Below are positions 26,288 to 34,559 of a DNA stretch of 64,000 bases, in pieces. The notes under the pieces are model-generated. The model was not told the DNA's origin. It did no database searches and was given only the letters and a program-made list of their open reading frames with translations. How positions within the stretch are numbered: position 1 is the stretch's first letter; every line of letters begins with the position of its first letter. The stretch lies in assembly GCA_012963885.1 (NCBI GenBank), contig DTUY01000218.1:82440-146439 (forward strand). Direction: 5' to 3'. The translations under genes were made by a program, and so were the position numbers. The DNA comes from Candidatus Poribacteria bacterium (GTDB taxonomy: Bacteria; Poribacteria; WGA-4E; UBA9662).

Positions 26288-27388
26288 ATGATTTATTACC
26301 TGTTTTTTGAGTCTTTGCGAGAATATTTCCCACTATTTAATGTCTTCCGTTATATTAGTTTTCGGGCAATTTACGCCACAATTACTGCTCTTGTTATTTC
26401 ACTCGTTTTCGGTCCGTTTGTTATTGGCAAACTACAGCAATTAGAGATTAAGCAGTTTATTCGTGATGATGGTCCTGAAACGCACCAAGACAAAGCTGGT
26501 ACGCCTACAATGGGAGGCATGCTGATTCTAGCGTCAGTGCTAATATCGGTATTGTTGTGGGCACGCCTGAATCAACCTGCAATTATTGTACTAATCCTCA
26601 GCGTTTCTTGGTTTGGATTACTTGGTTTTATCGATGATTATCAGAAGATTACAAGGCAGCAATCTTTTGGCCTCAGTGTAAAACAGAAGATTCTGTTACA
26701 GTCTCTCGGTGCGCTGGCAATATCAATTTATCTTTATTACACTGATAGTTTATCAAGTAATGGAACTTCTAACACTGCTCTTATATTTCCGTTTTTCAAA
26801 AATTTTCGGCCGGATATCGGGATTCTGTTCATACCATTTGCCTCGATTGTTATTGTTGGGGCATCGAACGCTGTCAACTTAACAGATGGACTGGATGGTT
26901 TAGCAATCGGATGCGTCATTTTTGTGGCTGCAACCTTTGGAGTGCTTGGCTATTTGACAAGCCATCAAAGGTTGGCAGATTACCTTGATATTGCACATCT
27001 TCCGGAAAATGGGGAAGCGGCAACGATCTTTTGTTCGGCACTTATTGGCTCTGGGCTTGGTTTTCTATGGTACAATTGCCATCCCGCACAAATTTTTATG
27101 GGAGATACGGGTTCACTGGCACTTGGTGGTGTAATTGGTACTATTGCTCTGTTGGTTAAACAAGAGATTTTGCTTGTTATCGCTGGCGGGATATTTGTCG
27201 TCGAAGCAATGTCGGTTATTTTACAAGTTGGCTCATTCAGAATCCGCGGAAAGAGAATTTTTAAAATGGCTCCGTTACATCACCACTTCGAGCAGGTTGG
27301 TTGGAAGGAAACAAAAGTTGTCAACAGATTTTGGATTATCGCACTCATTTTGATGTTAATTGCACTAAGTACGCTGAAAATCAGATAG
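26288..27388 (+). CDS. mraY: Phospho-N-acetylmuramoyl-pentapeptide-transferase MraY
   Basis: The integral membrane enzyme that transfers phospho-MurNAc-pentapeptide from UDP to undecaprenyl phosphate, giving lipid I in peptidoglycan synthesis. The 366-residue length is normal with about ten helices. Diagnostic motifs are DDGPETHQDKAGTPTMGG (60-77), GFIDDYQK (113-120), NAVNLTDGLDGLA (194-206), AQIFMGDTGSLALGG and MAPLHHHFE. It is not flanked by other division/cell-wall genes, so it lies outside a dcw-type cluster here. Start ATG 26288 with a weak ribosome binding site. Confidence 0.98.
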   Translation: MIYYLFFESLREYFPLFNVFRYISFRAIYATITALVISLVFGPFVIGKLQQLEIKQFIRDDGPETHQDKAGTPTMGGMLILASVLISVLLWARLNQPAIIVLILSVSWFGLLGFIDDYQKITRQQSFGLSVKQKILLQSLGALAISIYLYYTDSLSSNGTSNTALIFPFFKNFRPDIGILFIPFASIVIVGASNAVNLTDGLDGLAIGCVIFVAATFGVLGYLTSHQRLADYLDIAHLPENGEAATIFCSALIGSGLGFLWYNCHPAQIFMGDTGSLALGGVIGTIALLVKQEILLVIAGGIFVVEAMSVILQVGSFRIRGKRIFKMAPLHHHFEQVGWKETKVVNRFWIIALILMLIALSTLKIR

Positions 27389-27423
27389 AAAATAAGATCT
27401 TGAATCAAATCTAGGAGGGAATT

Positions 27424-28497
27424 GTGGCGATTCCGGTGATTCATGTTGGATGTACAAATTTTGCGCATGGAAGGTTACAAGCGTTGGTCAATTGTGATGG
27501 ACTATATCCTGCTGCTTGTGTAGACATAGATCTAGATGCTGCACGAGAGGGTATCAAGAGTCTGGACGGTGATGTGCCTGATGGGCTTGCGGATCGGATT
27601 TATCCGTCTATTACTGAAGCTTCTCAGAACCATAAAGCGCAGGCATGTTTGATTTATGCATCAACAACTGCCCATGTCGAGCTGGTGGTTGAAAGCCTTG
27701 GTCTTGGCTTACATACGCTTTGTGTTAAGCCAATTGTGACAGATCAGTCTGAGTTTCGTGAGATCATGGAAGCCCACAAAAGAAATCCGAAGCTTGTGTT
27801 GGTTCAAGGCCAGAATAAACGGTGGAACCCAGCCGCTGCCAAAATGCGTGAATGGTTGTTTGAAGAAAATGGAATTGGCGAAATGCTTGGTGGCGAATGC
27901 CGCTTTTGGATCCGGCAAAATCTGCACACAGGACCTCACTCCCGTCAGCCTGATGCGTTCGTAGAAGGCTTGTTCTTTCATGCTGGTACCAGCCATCAAC
28001 TTGACCAGTTAGTGGCTGCTAAGGGAACACCTAAGTATGTTATGGCTCGGGCACATAGACGGGTAGATTATGAATTGGGTCAAACCGGTGTCTGGGGAAC
28101 TGCGGGTGGTCAAGCGCTACTGGAATATGAAAATGGTGCGTGTATCAGTTATACTGGCACACGGGCCTCGCATGCCAGAACACCATTTGGTTGGAGTGGC
28201 AGCTGGACATTTCACGGTACTAACGGAGACATTCGTCGAGATAGCGGTCACCTTCAGCTTTTCCGAGAAGGCGAATGTATTGAGGACCTGGAACTTCAAG
28301 ATCTGCATCCGGGGCTCATTGAAGACGATCGGATCCAATTTGACGCGTTTGCCCAAGCAATATCAACAGGCAAAGATCGGTATTGGATTCAGGAGACATC
28401 ACTCGGTACATGGCTAACTATGGAAGCGTGTAACGCCTCCGCTCGAGGACATGAACGAATCGATCTGGATGAGCTCCGCTCAAGCCTGATTGACTAA
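27424..28497 (+). CDS. Gfo/Idh/MocA-family oxidoreductase
   Basis: An NAD(P)-dependent sugar/polyol oxidoreductase type protein, 357 residues. The N-terminal Rossmann loop is divergent (HVGCTNFAHGRL rather than GxGxxG), and the usual EKP motif appears as CVKPIVTD (100-107). The C-terminal domain contains GLFFHAGTSHQLDQLV and WSGSWTFHGTNGDIR, as expected for the family. It starts with GTG at 27424 behind a very strong AGGAGGGA. It overlaps or abuts the maf gene, so they are probably co-transcribed. The substrate is unknown; cofactor use may be affected by the changed loop. Confidence 0.87.
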   Translation: MAIPVIHVGCTNFAHGRLQALVNCDGLYPAACVDIDLDAAREGIKSLDGDVPDGLADRIYPSITEASQNHKAQACLIYASTTAHVELVVESLGLGLHTLCVKPIVTDQSEFREIMEAHKRNPKLVLVQGQNKRWNPAAAKMREWLFEENGIGEMLGGECRFWIRQNLHTGPHSRQPDAFVEGLFFHAGTSHQLDQLVAAKGTPKYVMARAHRRVDYELGQTGVWGTAGGQALLEYENGACISYTGTRASHARTPFGWSGSWTFHGTNGDIRRDSGHLQLFREGECIEDLELQDLHPGLIEDDRIQFDAFAQAISTGKDRYWIQETSLGTWLTMEACNASARGHERIDLDELRSSLID

Positions 28498-28504
28498 GAA
28501 ATTA

Positions 28505-29092
28505 ATGGTAAGTCACATTTTGGGTGGGAAAATTTCGAATATTGTTCTTGCTTCTGCTTCGCCACGCAGGGCGCAATTGCTACGCCAAATTGGACTGGAA
28601 TTCCAGATTCTGCCAAGTCAGATTAATGAACCAAGCATTGGGAGTCAACCTGTCGACACCACGAAACATATCGCTTATGAAAAAGCAAAGGCCGTTGTTG
28701 ATCAGGTAGAATCTGGGCTTATTATTGGCGCTGATACTACGGTAGTTATGGATCAGGAGGCATTTGGCAAACCCTCCAGCTGTCAGCAGGCGGTTGAGTT
28801 TCTGAAAAAACTCAGCGGAAACCTTCATCACGTAATTACTGGTGTCGCTTTGATAGATCTCAATCGAAAAACTGAAGTTATATGGTCTGAGACAACTTCA
28901 GTTTTTTTTCGTCGGTTGCGAAGTGAAGAAATAAAAGCGTATGTAGCAAGCGGTGAAGCAAATGACAAAGCAGGTGCCTATGGGATTCAAGGGAAAGCTG
29001 CTGCTTTTGTTGAAAGAATAGAAGGTTGTTACTTCAACGTAGTCGGGTTGCCCCTAGCTAGTTTAACTGAGAAATTATACCAGATTCGCTAG
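28505..29092 (+). CDS. maf: Maf-like nucleoside triphosphate pyrophosphatase
   Basis: A house-cleaning pyrophosphatase that hydrolyses non-canonical or pyrimidine nucleoside triphosphates. Family motifs are IVLASASPRRAQLL near the start, LIIGADTTVVMD, FGKPSSCQQAVEFLKKLSG and ANDKAGAYGIQGKAA. The last motif fits the dTTP/UTP-type (YhdE-like) subgroup. I use the ATG at 28505; an in-frame TTG at 28490 overlaps the upstream stop by eight bases and could also serve. The 3' end is nine bases from the convergent chaperone gene. Confidence 0.93.
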   Translation: MVSHILGGKISNIVLASASPRRAQLLRQIGLEFQILPSQINEPSIGSQPVDTTKHIAYEKAKAVVDQVESGLIIGADTTVVMDQEAFGKPSSCQQAVEFLKKLSGNLHHVITGVALIDLNRKTEVIWSETTSVFFRRLRSEEIKAYVASGEANDKAGAYGIQGKAAAFVERIEGCYFNVVGLPLASLTEKLYQIR

Positions 29093-29101
29093 ACGTAATT
29101 C

Positions 29102-31045
29102 TTACAGTCTCTCATCCTTAACCTTGATTTGTTGACGCATGGTATTATACCAATTGTTGTAGGTAGTACTCTTCTTAGATTGAAGCAGGGATTTTCGAAC
29201 TTTAGCTTGTCCAGCGACTTCATTTTCTAGCTTATCCATCTCCGGTTCTTCAATCTCTGTCAGCTGAATGATAAAACAATCACTATTTCCTTGTATTGGA
29301 CTGTGAATCTCGCTTGCCTCCATTTGAAAGGCGCTAAACATGGCTTCGCTTGAGGATCCCATGTTTGAGATATAATCGCTGGTGGCGGAAAGTGCAAATA
29401 ACCCGCTCTCTTTGACCTCCAGTTGTTGCCGTGATACGCCTTCAGGAGCTGTGTACTTACCTGCTAGATCTTCAAGGGATTCACCGTCAGTCAGTTGATT
29501 AAACAGTTTTTGGGCATCTTCCAGTGCCAGTTGTTTTGCTTTCTCAGTTTTTAAATCATCAATGATTTTATCCTTAACATCTTCGAAGGAAGGAATACCG
29601 GCGATTTTCTTATCGGTAACTGTAGCGACGAAATAGGTTTCAATGTCTCCAGTACTCTTTTTTATTTCAATCAGATCAACACTGTCGACTTCCACATCAA
29701 AAACCTTGTCCAACAGGTCGCCGTAAGTCCATTTTGATCCGATATTTGGGATTGTGCTGTCATCCTCGGTAAAAAATCCTGTTTCTTCTACTACTAGCTT
29801 TAACTCAGCGTATATCGCATTTTTAACCGCTTCATTGTAACCATCCATATCAACGTCGAATTCGAGTTCCTCTGCTAGCTGTCTTGCCTCTACACTTCCT
29901 TTGATCTTGATTAGTTTGTCTTTGATATCTTTTTTTACTTCGATGAAAGTTTGTGGTTGGCTTTTTTTATCCTCAAGTTTAATAATATGATAACCAAACT
30001 TTGATTCCACCAAATCACTTACCTCACCAACTTCGAGTTCATCAAAGCATGCGCTTTCAAACGGCGGCACCATTTTTCCACGTTCAAAATAACCAAGTGA
30101 GCCACCATTCGGCCCTGAAGGCCCTTCGGAATGCTCTTTGGCCAGATCAGCGAAATCCCTGTCTTCATCGATTGCTTTTTTGACAGTTTTTAGTAGTTCT
30201 TCCGCTTCTCTTTTGATTTCTGATTTCTTGTTATCATCAGCGTCATCCGGAAATTTTTTAAGGATATGGCTAGCTTTAACCGAGGTGATTTCTGAATACC
30301 GGTCTATGTTGTCATCATAATATGTTCTAACGTCATCGTCTGAGACAAAATCCTGCGAGGAAATCTTAAGGAATTTCAGATTGATTTGATCTCTCTGCCG
30401 GTATTTTTCGGCATTCTGGTTGAAATATGTTTTGGCCTCCTCATCGGCTACTTCCGTTGCATTGTTATAATCGGAATTCCGGAACTGAATAAACTTTAGC
30501 TTTGCCTTTCGGTTCTGGCGACGGTACTCGTTTTCGACCTCCAAGTTTGTTACCAATTCCAGACCTTGAATCTTCTCCCTTAACTTAGAATTGCTCAGCT
30601 GAATCCGAATCTCATCACGGTATAGGGCTCCAACCCCCTGACCTGCATAAAGATTGTACGTCGATAGCCAACTTGAATCATTTTGAATATGACGTTCTAC
30701 TACCGCGTCATCAAGCTTGATATTTTGGCGCAACACTTCCCTCATCACAAGTTGATCAATAACCTGATTTTCTATTGTTTCTCTGTCAAGTTGTGAACTA
30801 CTTTGGTTCTGCTGTTCCTGATAGCGGGTGGCATTTGAAACGAAGTCCTCGAAACTCCGTCGCGTAATTTCTGTGTCACCAATTTTGAGTACGGTTTCTT
30901 CTCCTAAATTACCTGTTCGTCCGAATAACGCATCTAGAACGTTGAAGTTGCCTTCGATAAGTAATACCGTACCCCCAAGGAAGAGGATGGTAACTACTCC
31001 TATCATAATTTGGGCAATACCCTTTTGCCTAAGAAAAACAATCAT
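29102..31045 (-). CDS. PpiD/SurA-like periplasmic peptidyl-prolyl isomerase chaperone
   Basis: A membrane-anchored folding factor of 647 residues. A short cytoplasmic N-terminus is followed by one helix (about residues 12-31), a SurA_N-type chaperone region (to about 225) and one parvulin rotamase domain (about 250-360: ASHILKKFPDD, FADLAKEHSEGPSGPNGGSL, FGYHIIKLED). A second, more divergent parvulin-like or chaperone region covers 400-630. The layout matches PpiD, which handles newly exported proteins at the inner membrane. The many secreted proteins in this window would be plausible clients (inference). Start ATG 31045. Confidence 0.9.
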   Translation of the reverse strand: MIVFLRQKGIAQIMIGVVTILFLGGTVLLIEGNFNVLDALFGRTGNLGEETVLKIGDTEITRRSFEDFVSNATRYQEQQNQSSSQLDRETIENQVIDQLVMREVLRQNIKLDDAVVERHIQNDSSWLSTYNLYAGQGVGALYRDEIRIQLSNSKLREKIQGLELVTNLEVENEYRRQNRKAKLKFIQFRNSDYNNATEVADEEAKTYFNQNAEKYRQRDQINLKFLKISSQDFVSDDDVRTYYDDNIDRYSEITSVKASHILKKFPDDADDNKKSEIKREAEELLKTVKKAIDEDRDFADLAKEHSEGPSGPNGGSLGYFERGKMVPPFESACFDELEVGEVSDLVESKFGYHIIKLEDKKSQPQTFIEVKKDIKDKLIKIKGSVEARQLAEELEFDVDMDGYNEAVKNAIYAELKLVVEETGFFTEDDSTIPNIGSKWTYGDLLDKVFDVEVDSVDLIEIKKSTGDIETYFVATVTDKKIAGIPSFEDVKDKIIDDLKTEKAKQLALEDAQKLFNQLTDGESLEDLAGKYTAPEGVSRQQLEVKESGLFALSATSDYISNMGSSSEAMFSAFQMEASEIHSPIQGNSDCFIIQLTEIEEPEMDKLENEVAGQAKVRKSLLQSKKSTTYNNWYNTMRQQIKVKDERL

Positions 31046-31860
31046 TTAAATTTTGCTCCTATTGGCATTGTCTTGAGACTTACTTTCAAATTACTCGATA
31101 AATTCCGGTTTTAGCTAGATGGAAATTCTGAATAAACTAATTTGAATCAGCAGAGAAAATCAGAATAACACGTGTATGAATTAAGCAGATTAATTCACTC
31201 AACAAATCAGATACGCTATGATAGCATTAAGGAATTGGGATTTTCAACTCAAAACATTAGTCCTAATCCAATCAAATCATAATACTTTTACTCTATGTTC
31301 AGGTGGTGGTCAAACTCATTTTTTTATGCCATAGTTGTCGAATTTATCTTACCTTCTGATGAAAACTCTAAGTAATTTAATCTGCAAATGAGATGCTTTC
31401 AGTCCAAGCATACTTGAATCTCATTATTCAGGGTGTGGTAACGATTTTCATCCAAAACAGAGTTGGCAGCAAATATCGTGAATCGTAGGTGTTACATGAG
31501 CTGATGTGATTGACGTATTCGCAATCCCAAATGACGAACTGACCTTGGTGAACACCGTAGTGGTTGATGGTAATTTCGTGTTTGACCATGAAACTACCTT
31601 ATGTTATTTTACTTTGGTGCGGGGAGTGTTCAGATTGAGTGTCTATAAATTGCTTGGATCCAGTCAAAATCGACATAACTAGGTATTTTTAGGCTATTAA
31701 AATATGAAGAGGTATAATGAATCCCATTGGGAATGATTGTAGTGATTCCTTATTGGCGTTAAGCAATATATTTTGATTTTATAGTTAATGAGCAAAGACG
31801 TAATGTTGTTAAATAGGTGTTACACTAAGCGTATAATCAGTAAACATAAAAGGGGTTGGA
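31046..31860. other. Long intergenic region, mostly empty
   Basis: 815 bases between divergent genes. One minus-strand frame of 53 codons (31428-31589, MVKHEITINHYGVHQGQF, with AAGGT upstream) looks mildly coding-like but has no recognised family. A -10-like box lies near the right end. Otherwise it is AT-rich with no structure seen. Confidence 0.4.
31806..31837 (+). promoter_or_regulatory. Possible sigma-70-type promoter
   Basis: A perfect TATAAT at 31832-31837 lies 23 bases before the ATG at 31861. A TTGTTA at 31806-31811 is spaced 20 bases away, longer than the usual 17, so the -35 assignment is weak. Confidence 0.3.
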
Positions 31861-32805
31861 ATGAAAATCGTAGTTTATGGTCATCTAGCAGAGGATCTGC
31901 AACAGATGATTCGGGAAGCCATGGATGGTAATACCGCGATCTTTCCAGAATCTGAAGAAGCCTTGAGGAAAGAGGGGGCCGACGCAGAAATTTTCTATGG
32001 ATTTTGTCACGAAAGGATCTTTCAATTTCTACCTAGTCTCAAGTGGATTCAGTCCTCCAGTGCAGGAATGGATGGACATCTGTATCCTGCTCTCCGAGAT
32101 AGTGGAGTCCTATTGACCAATGCGGCGGGACTATACGGTTCTCACGTGGCCGATCAAGGATTTGCTTTGTTACTCAGCTTAACACGTGGTATACATCATT
32201 TTGTTCGTAATCAAGATCAGAAGATATGGGGTGGTAGTAAATCCTCGATGATTGAGATTGGTGGTTTCACCATTGGCATTGTTGGTATGGGCGGAATAGG
32301 GCAGTATATGGCTAATCGTGCCAAAGGTTTTGATATGTACGTTATTTCCGTCGATGCCTATCGAAAAGATAAACCGGACGTGGTCGACGAACTGATGCCG
32401 ATAGAGCAACTACCTGATTTGATGCACAGATCGGATGTAGTAATGATTGCTTGTCCTTTGACAGACGAGACCCGCAGCTTGATAAATGCAGAAAATCTGT
32501 CTCAAATGAAACCTACGGCTTATTTGATCAATGTTGCTCGCGGACCAATTGTCGACGAATTGGCACTTATCGATGTTCTGCAACGGGGAAAAATTGCCGG
32601 CGCTGGTTTAGATGTCACTGAGATTGAACCGCTTTCTCAGGAAAGTCCATTATGGGAACTGGATAATGTGATTATCACGCCGCATGCCGCTGGCGGTTCG
32701 CAACATCGACCTCGTCGGACAGTTGAGTTCTTTTGCCAGAACTTAAGACGGTATTTTAACAAAGAACCCTTGCAGAACTTAGTTGACAAAAGACTGGGAT
32801 TCTAA
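31861..32805 (+). CDS. D-isomer-specific 2-hydroxyacid dehydrogenase family protein
   Basis: An NAD-dependent dehydrogenase with the nucleotide loop GMGGIG (142-147). The catalytic residues appear in place: Arg227 in VARGPIVDE, Glu256 in TEIEPL and His275 in TPHAAGG. Divergence in the N-terminal substrate domain (SSSAGMDGHLYPAL) prevents a substrate call; glyoxylate/hydroxypyruvate or phosphoglycerate-like acids are possible. ATG 31861 follows AAAAGGGG. It is a single gene flanked by long gaps. The family is certain. Confidence 0.92.
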   Translation: MKIVVYGHLAEDLQQMIREAMDGNTAIFPESEEALRKEGADAEIFYGFCHERIFQFLPSLKWIQSSSAGMDGHLYPALRDSGVLLTNAAGLYGSHVADQGFALLLSLTRGIHHFVRNQDQKIWGGSKSSMIEIGGFTIGIVGMGGIGQYMANRAKGFDMYVISVDAYRKDKPDVVDELMPIEQLPDLMHRSDVVMIACPLTDETRSLINAENLSQMKPTAYLINVARGPIVDELALIDVLQRGKIAGAGLDVTEIEPLSQESPLWELDNVIITPHAAGGSQHRPRRTVEFFCQNLRRYFNKEPLQNLVDKRLGF

Positions 32806-33715
32806 ATGCATTGATAACTTCTTCTTTTCCGTTTCCCTTTAATTACTTTCCATTAGAATCTATTAAAGTGTTATAGGTGATAATTTTCGGATGGGGAGTT
32901 AGAAATTGATACCATCATACAGTTCATCAATACGTAGAGGATAAGAACCTGTTTGGGAAAAGTAAGGAGTTGAAATAGTAAGAAGTTGCATGTGACATTT
33001 ATGGAGAGAAAAAGCCTGGGTCAACCATGGAACAGAAGAATGGTAACACCGATTTGACAGATCGACAATGGCAATGTCTGTAGCCCTATCTGCCAAGTTC
33101 CGACCTACGAGGAGCCCCTCTGGTCCGATGGGATCAATGGCTGATTCTCAATACCATCTGCTACCTGGTTACTACTGGTAGATGCAGCCCAAGGATTTTC
33201 ATGTTCGAGTAGGTTGTAATTCCAATCATACAGTCTCGGAAATTGGTTCCCTTTGATACTACCTAATTGGGTTGGTTAGCTGACACAAGAAAACAACTAC
33301 AATCATCCTTTAACCCATTGGCAAATCACCCACCAGATTATTCATTGACTGGGAAAGGCGAGCAGTTGATTATTCGTAGATAGTCTTTTATACGAGTGGG
33401 TTATTGTCTAAATGCAAAATTATGGCTAGCTGGTAACGGAGACCAAAAGGTAAATGGCCAGAGGGGATTCTAAAATGATTCGGTATGCGCGAGTCAAACC
33501 ATCCTGACAACTTGCTATCGATGAAAGTAACTTCTCGAGCAGCTGGTTGACTTTACAATTATAAGACATTGATTTACCTTGCAAGAAGTTTTTTGTTATT
33601 ATGCAATAACATAAACTTAAATTTTTTCAGGATCTGCTTTTAGTTCCTGAAGTATTGGTTGGATAATCGATTAAATTTGATTACTAACAATTTCGATGAA
33701 GTAAGGGGATTACAA
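32806..33715. other. Long intergenic region containing a transposase relic
   Basis: About 900 bases without an intact gene. It contains a degenerate IS5-like transposase start (annotated separately, 33027-33205). The rest, including 33230-33700, shows no family that I can recognise. The last part provides AAGGGG before the discoidin gene start. Confidence 0.5.
33027..33205 (+). mobile_element. Decayed IS5-family transposase fragment
   Basis: Translation from the ATG at 33027 gives NTDLTDRQWQCL, an in-frame TAG, then PYLPSSDLRG and WDQWLILNTICYLVTTG. This is the DUF4096-type N-terminus of IS5/IS4-like transposases, where LTDxQW...LLP and the later N-x-I-x-Y-x-x-x-TG are standard. After 33174 the frame shifts to read MQPKDFHV, matching the usual 'MLPKDFPP' segment. 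At least one nonsense codon and one frameshift mean it is inactive. No terminal inverted repeats were found. Confidence 0.7.
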
Positions 33716-34447
33716 ATGACTAAGTCAACATGTTTTTGCTATCGTATTTGTCTTATCTTGATAGTAACATTGGTAGTTAGCCCTTTGGCTTTAGCACTCC
33801 ACGAGCCAAAGAAAGGCCCAAGCGAATGGCGTGGGTACAAATTTAAGGAACAGGACATAAAAAAAGCTAAAGATGAATGTGATGATGGAGGTAAACCGCT
33901 ACCAGAGTATGTGCCGACAGTACGGGATGGGGAACCCAATCTTGCCTTGCTTGAACAAGGAGGCTTTAAAGTTCTAAATACAATTGCAGGTTGGTGCCCC
34001 AAACGTCATTGCGACAAGTACATTAATGATGGTTTTTACAACAATTGTCGCGGTTGGATTATTGGTGCTCTACCGTCATGGGGCCAAATTGACATCGGTA
34101 GTGTGGGGACAGTCAATCGGATATTTATGGGTAGCGATCATTCGCAAGGCTTTGCGGATCGTACTCCAGCTGACTTTGATATCTTGGTTGCAACTACCAA
34201 AGCCGCTGAGAAGTCAAATGCGGCCACTTGGACAAAGGTCTATGAACACAAAGGTGACCCCATCCGTGAAACAACAGAGATTAAGTTTAAAGAAACCGAA
34301 GCACGATGGGTTCGTATACACATTCGAGGTGCTGATGGAGCTCGTATCGATGAACTGGAGATTTATGGTGGGCGTAACCCTTTAGCGGTTGATCCTGTGG
34401 GCAAACTGACAACGATCTGGTCACAAATGAAAACTTATCCTCAGTAG
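33716..34447 (+). CDS. Secreted discoidin-like (F5/8 type C) protein, paralogue A
   Basis: A 243-residue protein from ATG 33716 (after AAGGGGATTACAA). The signal peptide is MTKSTCFCYRICLILIVTL plus LVVSPLALA. The mature part holds one galactose-binding-like domain: DGEPNLALLEQ, YINDGFYNNCRGWI, IDIGSVGTVNRIF, SDHSQGFADRTPADFDILVA, ARWVRIHIRGADG and RIDELEIYGG. The paired cysteines may form disulfides. It ends in GKLTTIWSQMKTYPQ, a tail resembling those of two other secreted proteins here. It is closely related to the protein at 36449-37237; the two bracket a CRTAC1-type gene. It probably binds a glycan at the cell surface. Confidence 0.85.
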   Translation: MTKSTCFCYRICLILIVTLVVSPLALALHEPKKGPSEWRGYKFKEQDIKKAKDECDDGGKPLPEYVPTVRDGEPNLALLEQGGFKVLNTIAGWCPKRHCDKYINDGFYNNCRGWIIGALPSWGQIDIGSVGTVNRIFMGSDHSQGFADRTPADFDILVATTKAAEKSNAATWTKVYEHKGDPIRETTEIKFKETEARWVRIHIRGADGARIDELEIYGGRNPLAVDPVGKLTTIWSQMKTYPQ

Positions 34448-34468
34448 GATTTTATCTGTCTGGAATTA

Positions 34469-34507
34469 GCGGGTGAAACATCAAGTATAGGCATTTGTTT
34501 CACTCGC
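34469..34507 (+). terminator. Possible hairpin terminator after discoidin gene
   Basis: An 11-bp stem, 34469-34479 (GCGGGTGAAAC) with 34497-34507, has one G-T pair and a 17-base loop. The downstream T content is poor, so it may be a processing or attenuation hairpin instead. Confidence 0.45.
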
Positions 34508-34559
34508 CTTATTCACTGATTCGATATCCGCCTGAACCGGTTTTGCCATGGAGGTTTCA

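Noticed and set aside
31428..31589. 53-codon minus-strand frame with a plausible ribosome binding site
   Set aside because: No recognisable family, low-complexity setting, and no neighbour to support it; kept only as a note in the intergenic entry.
24862..33205. Possible reassignment of TAG as a sense codon (in-frame TAG in the WD40 gene, a small frame and the transposase)
   Set aside because: Several clearly intact genes (maf, mraY, the HDAC-fold gene) end in TAG at the expected family length, so TAG works as a stop. The cases are better explained by decay or error.
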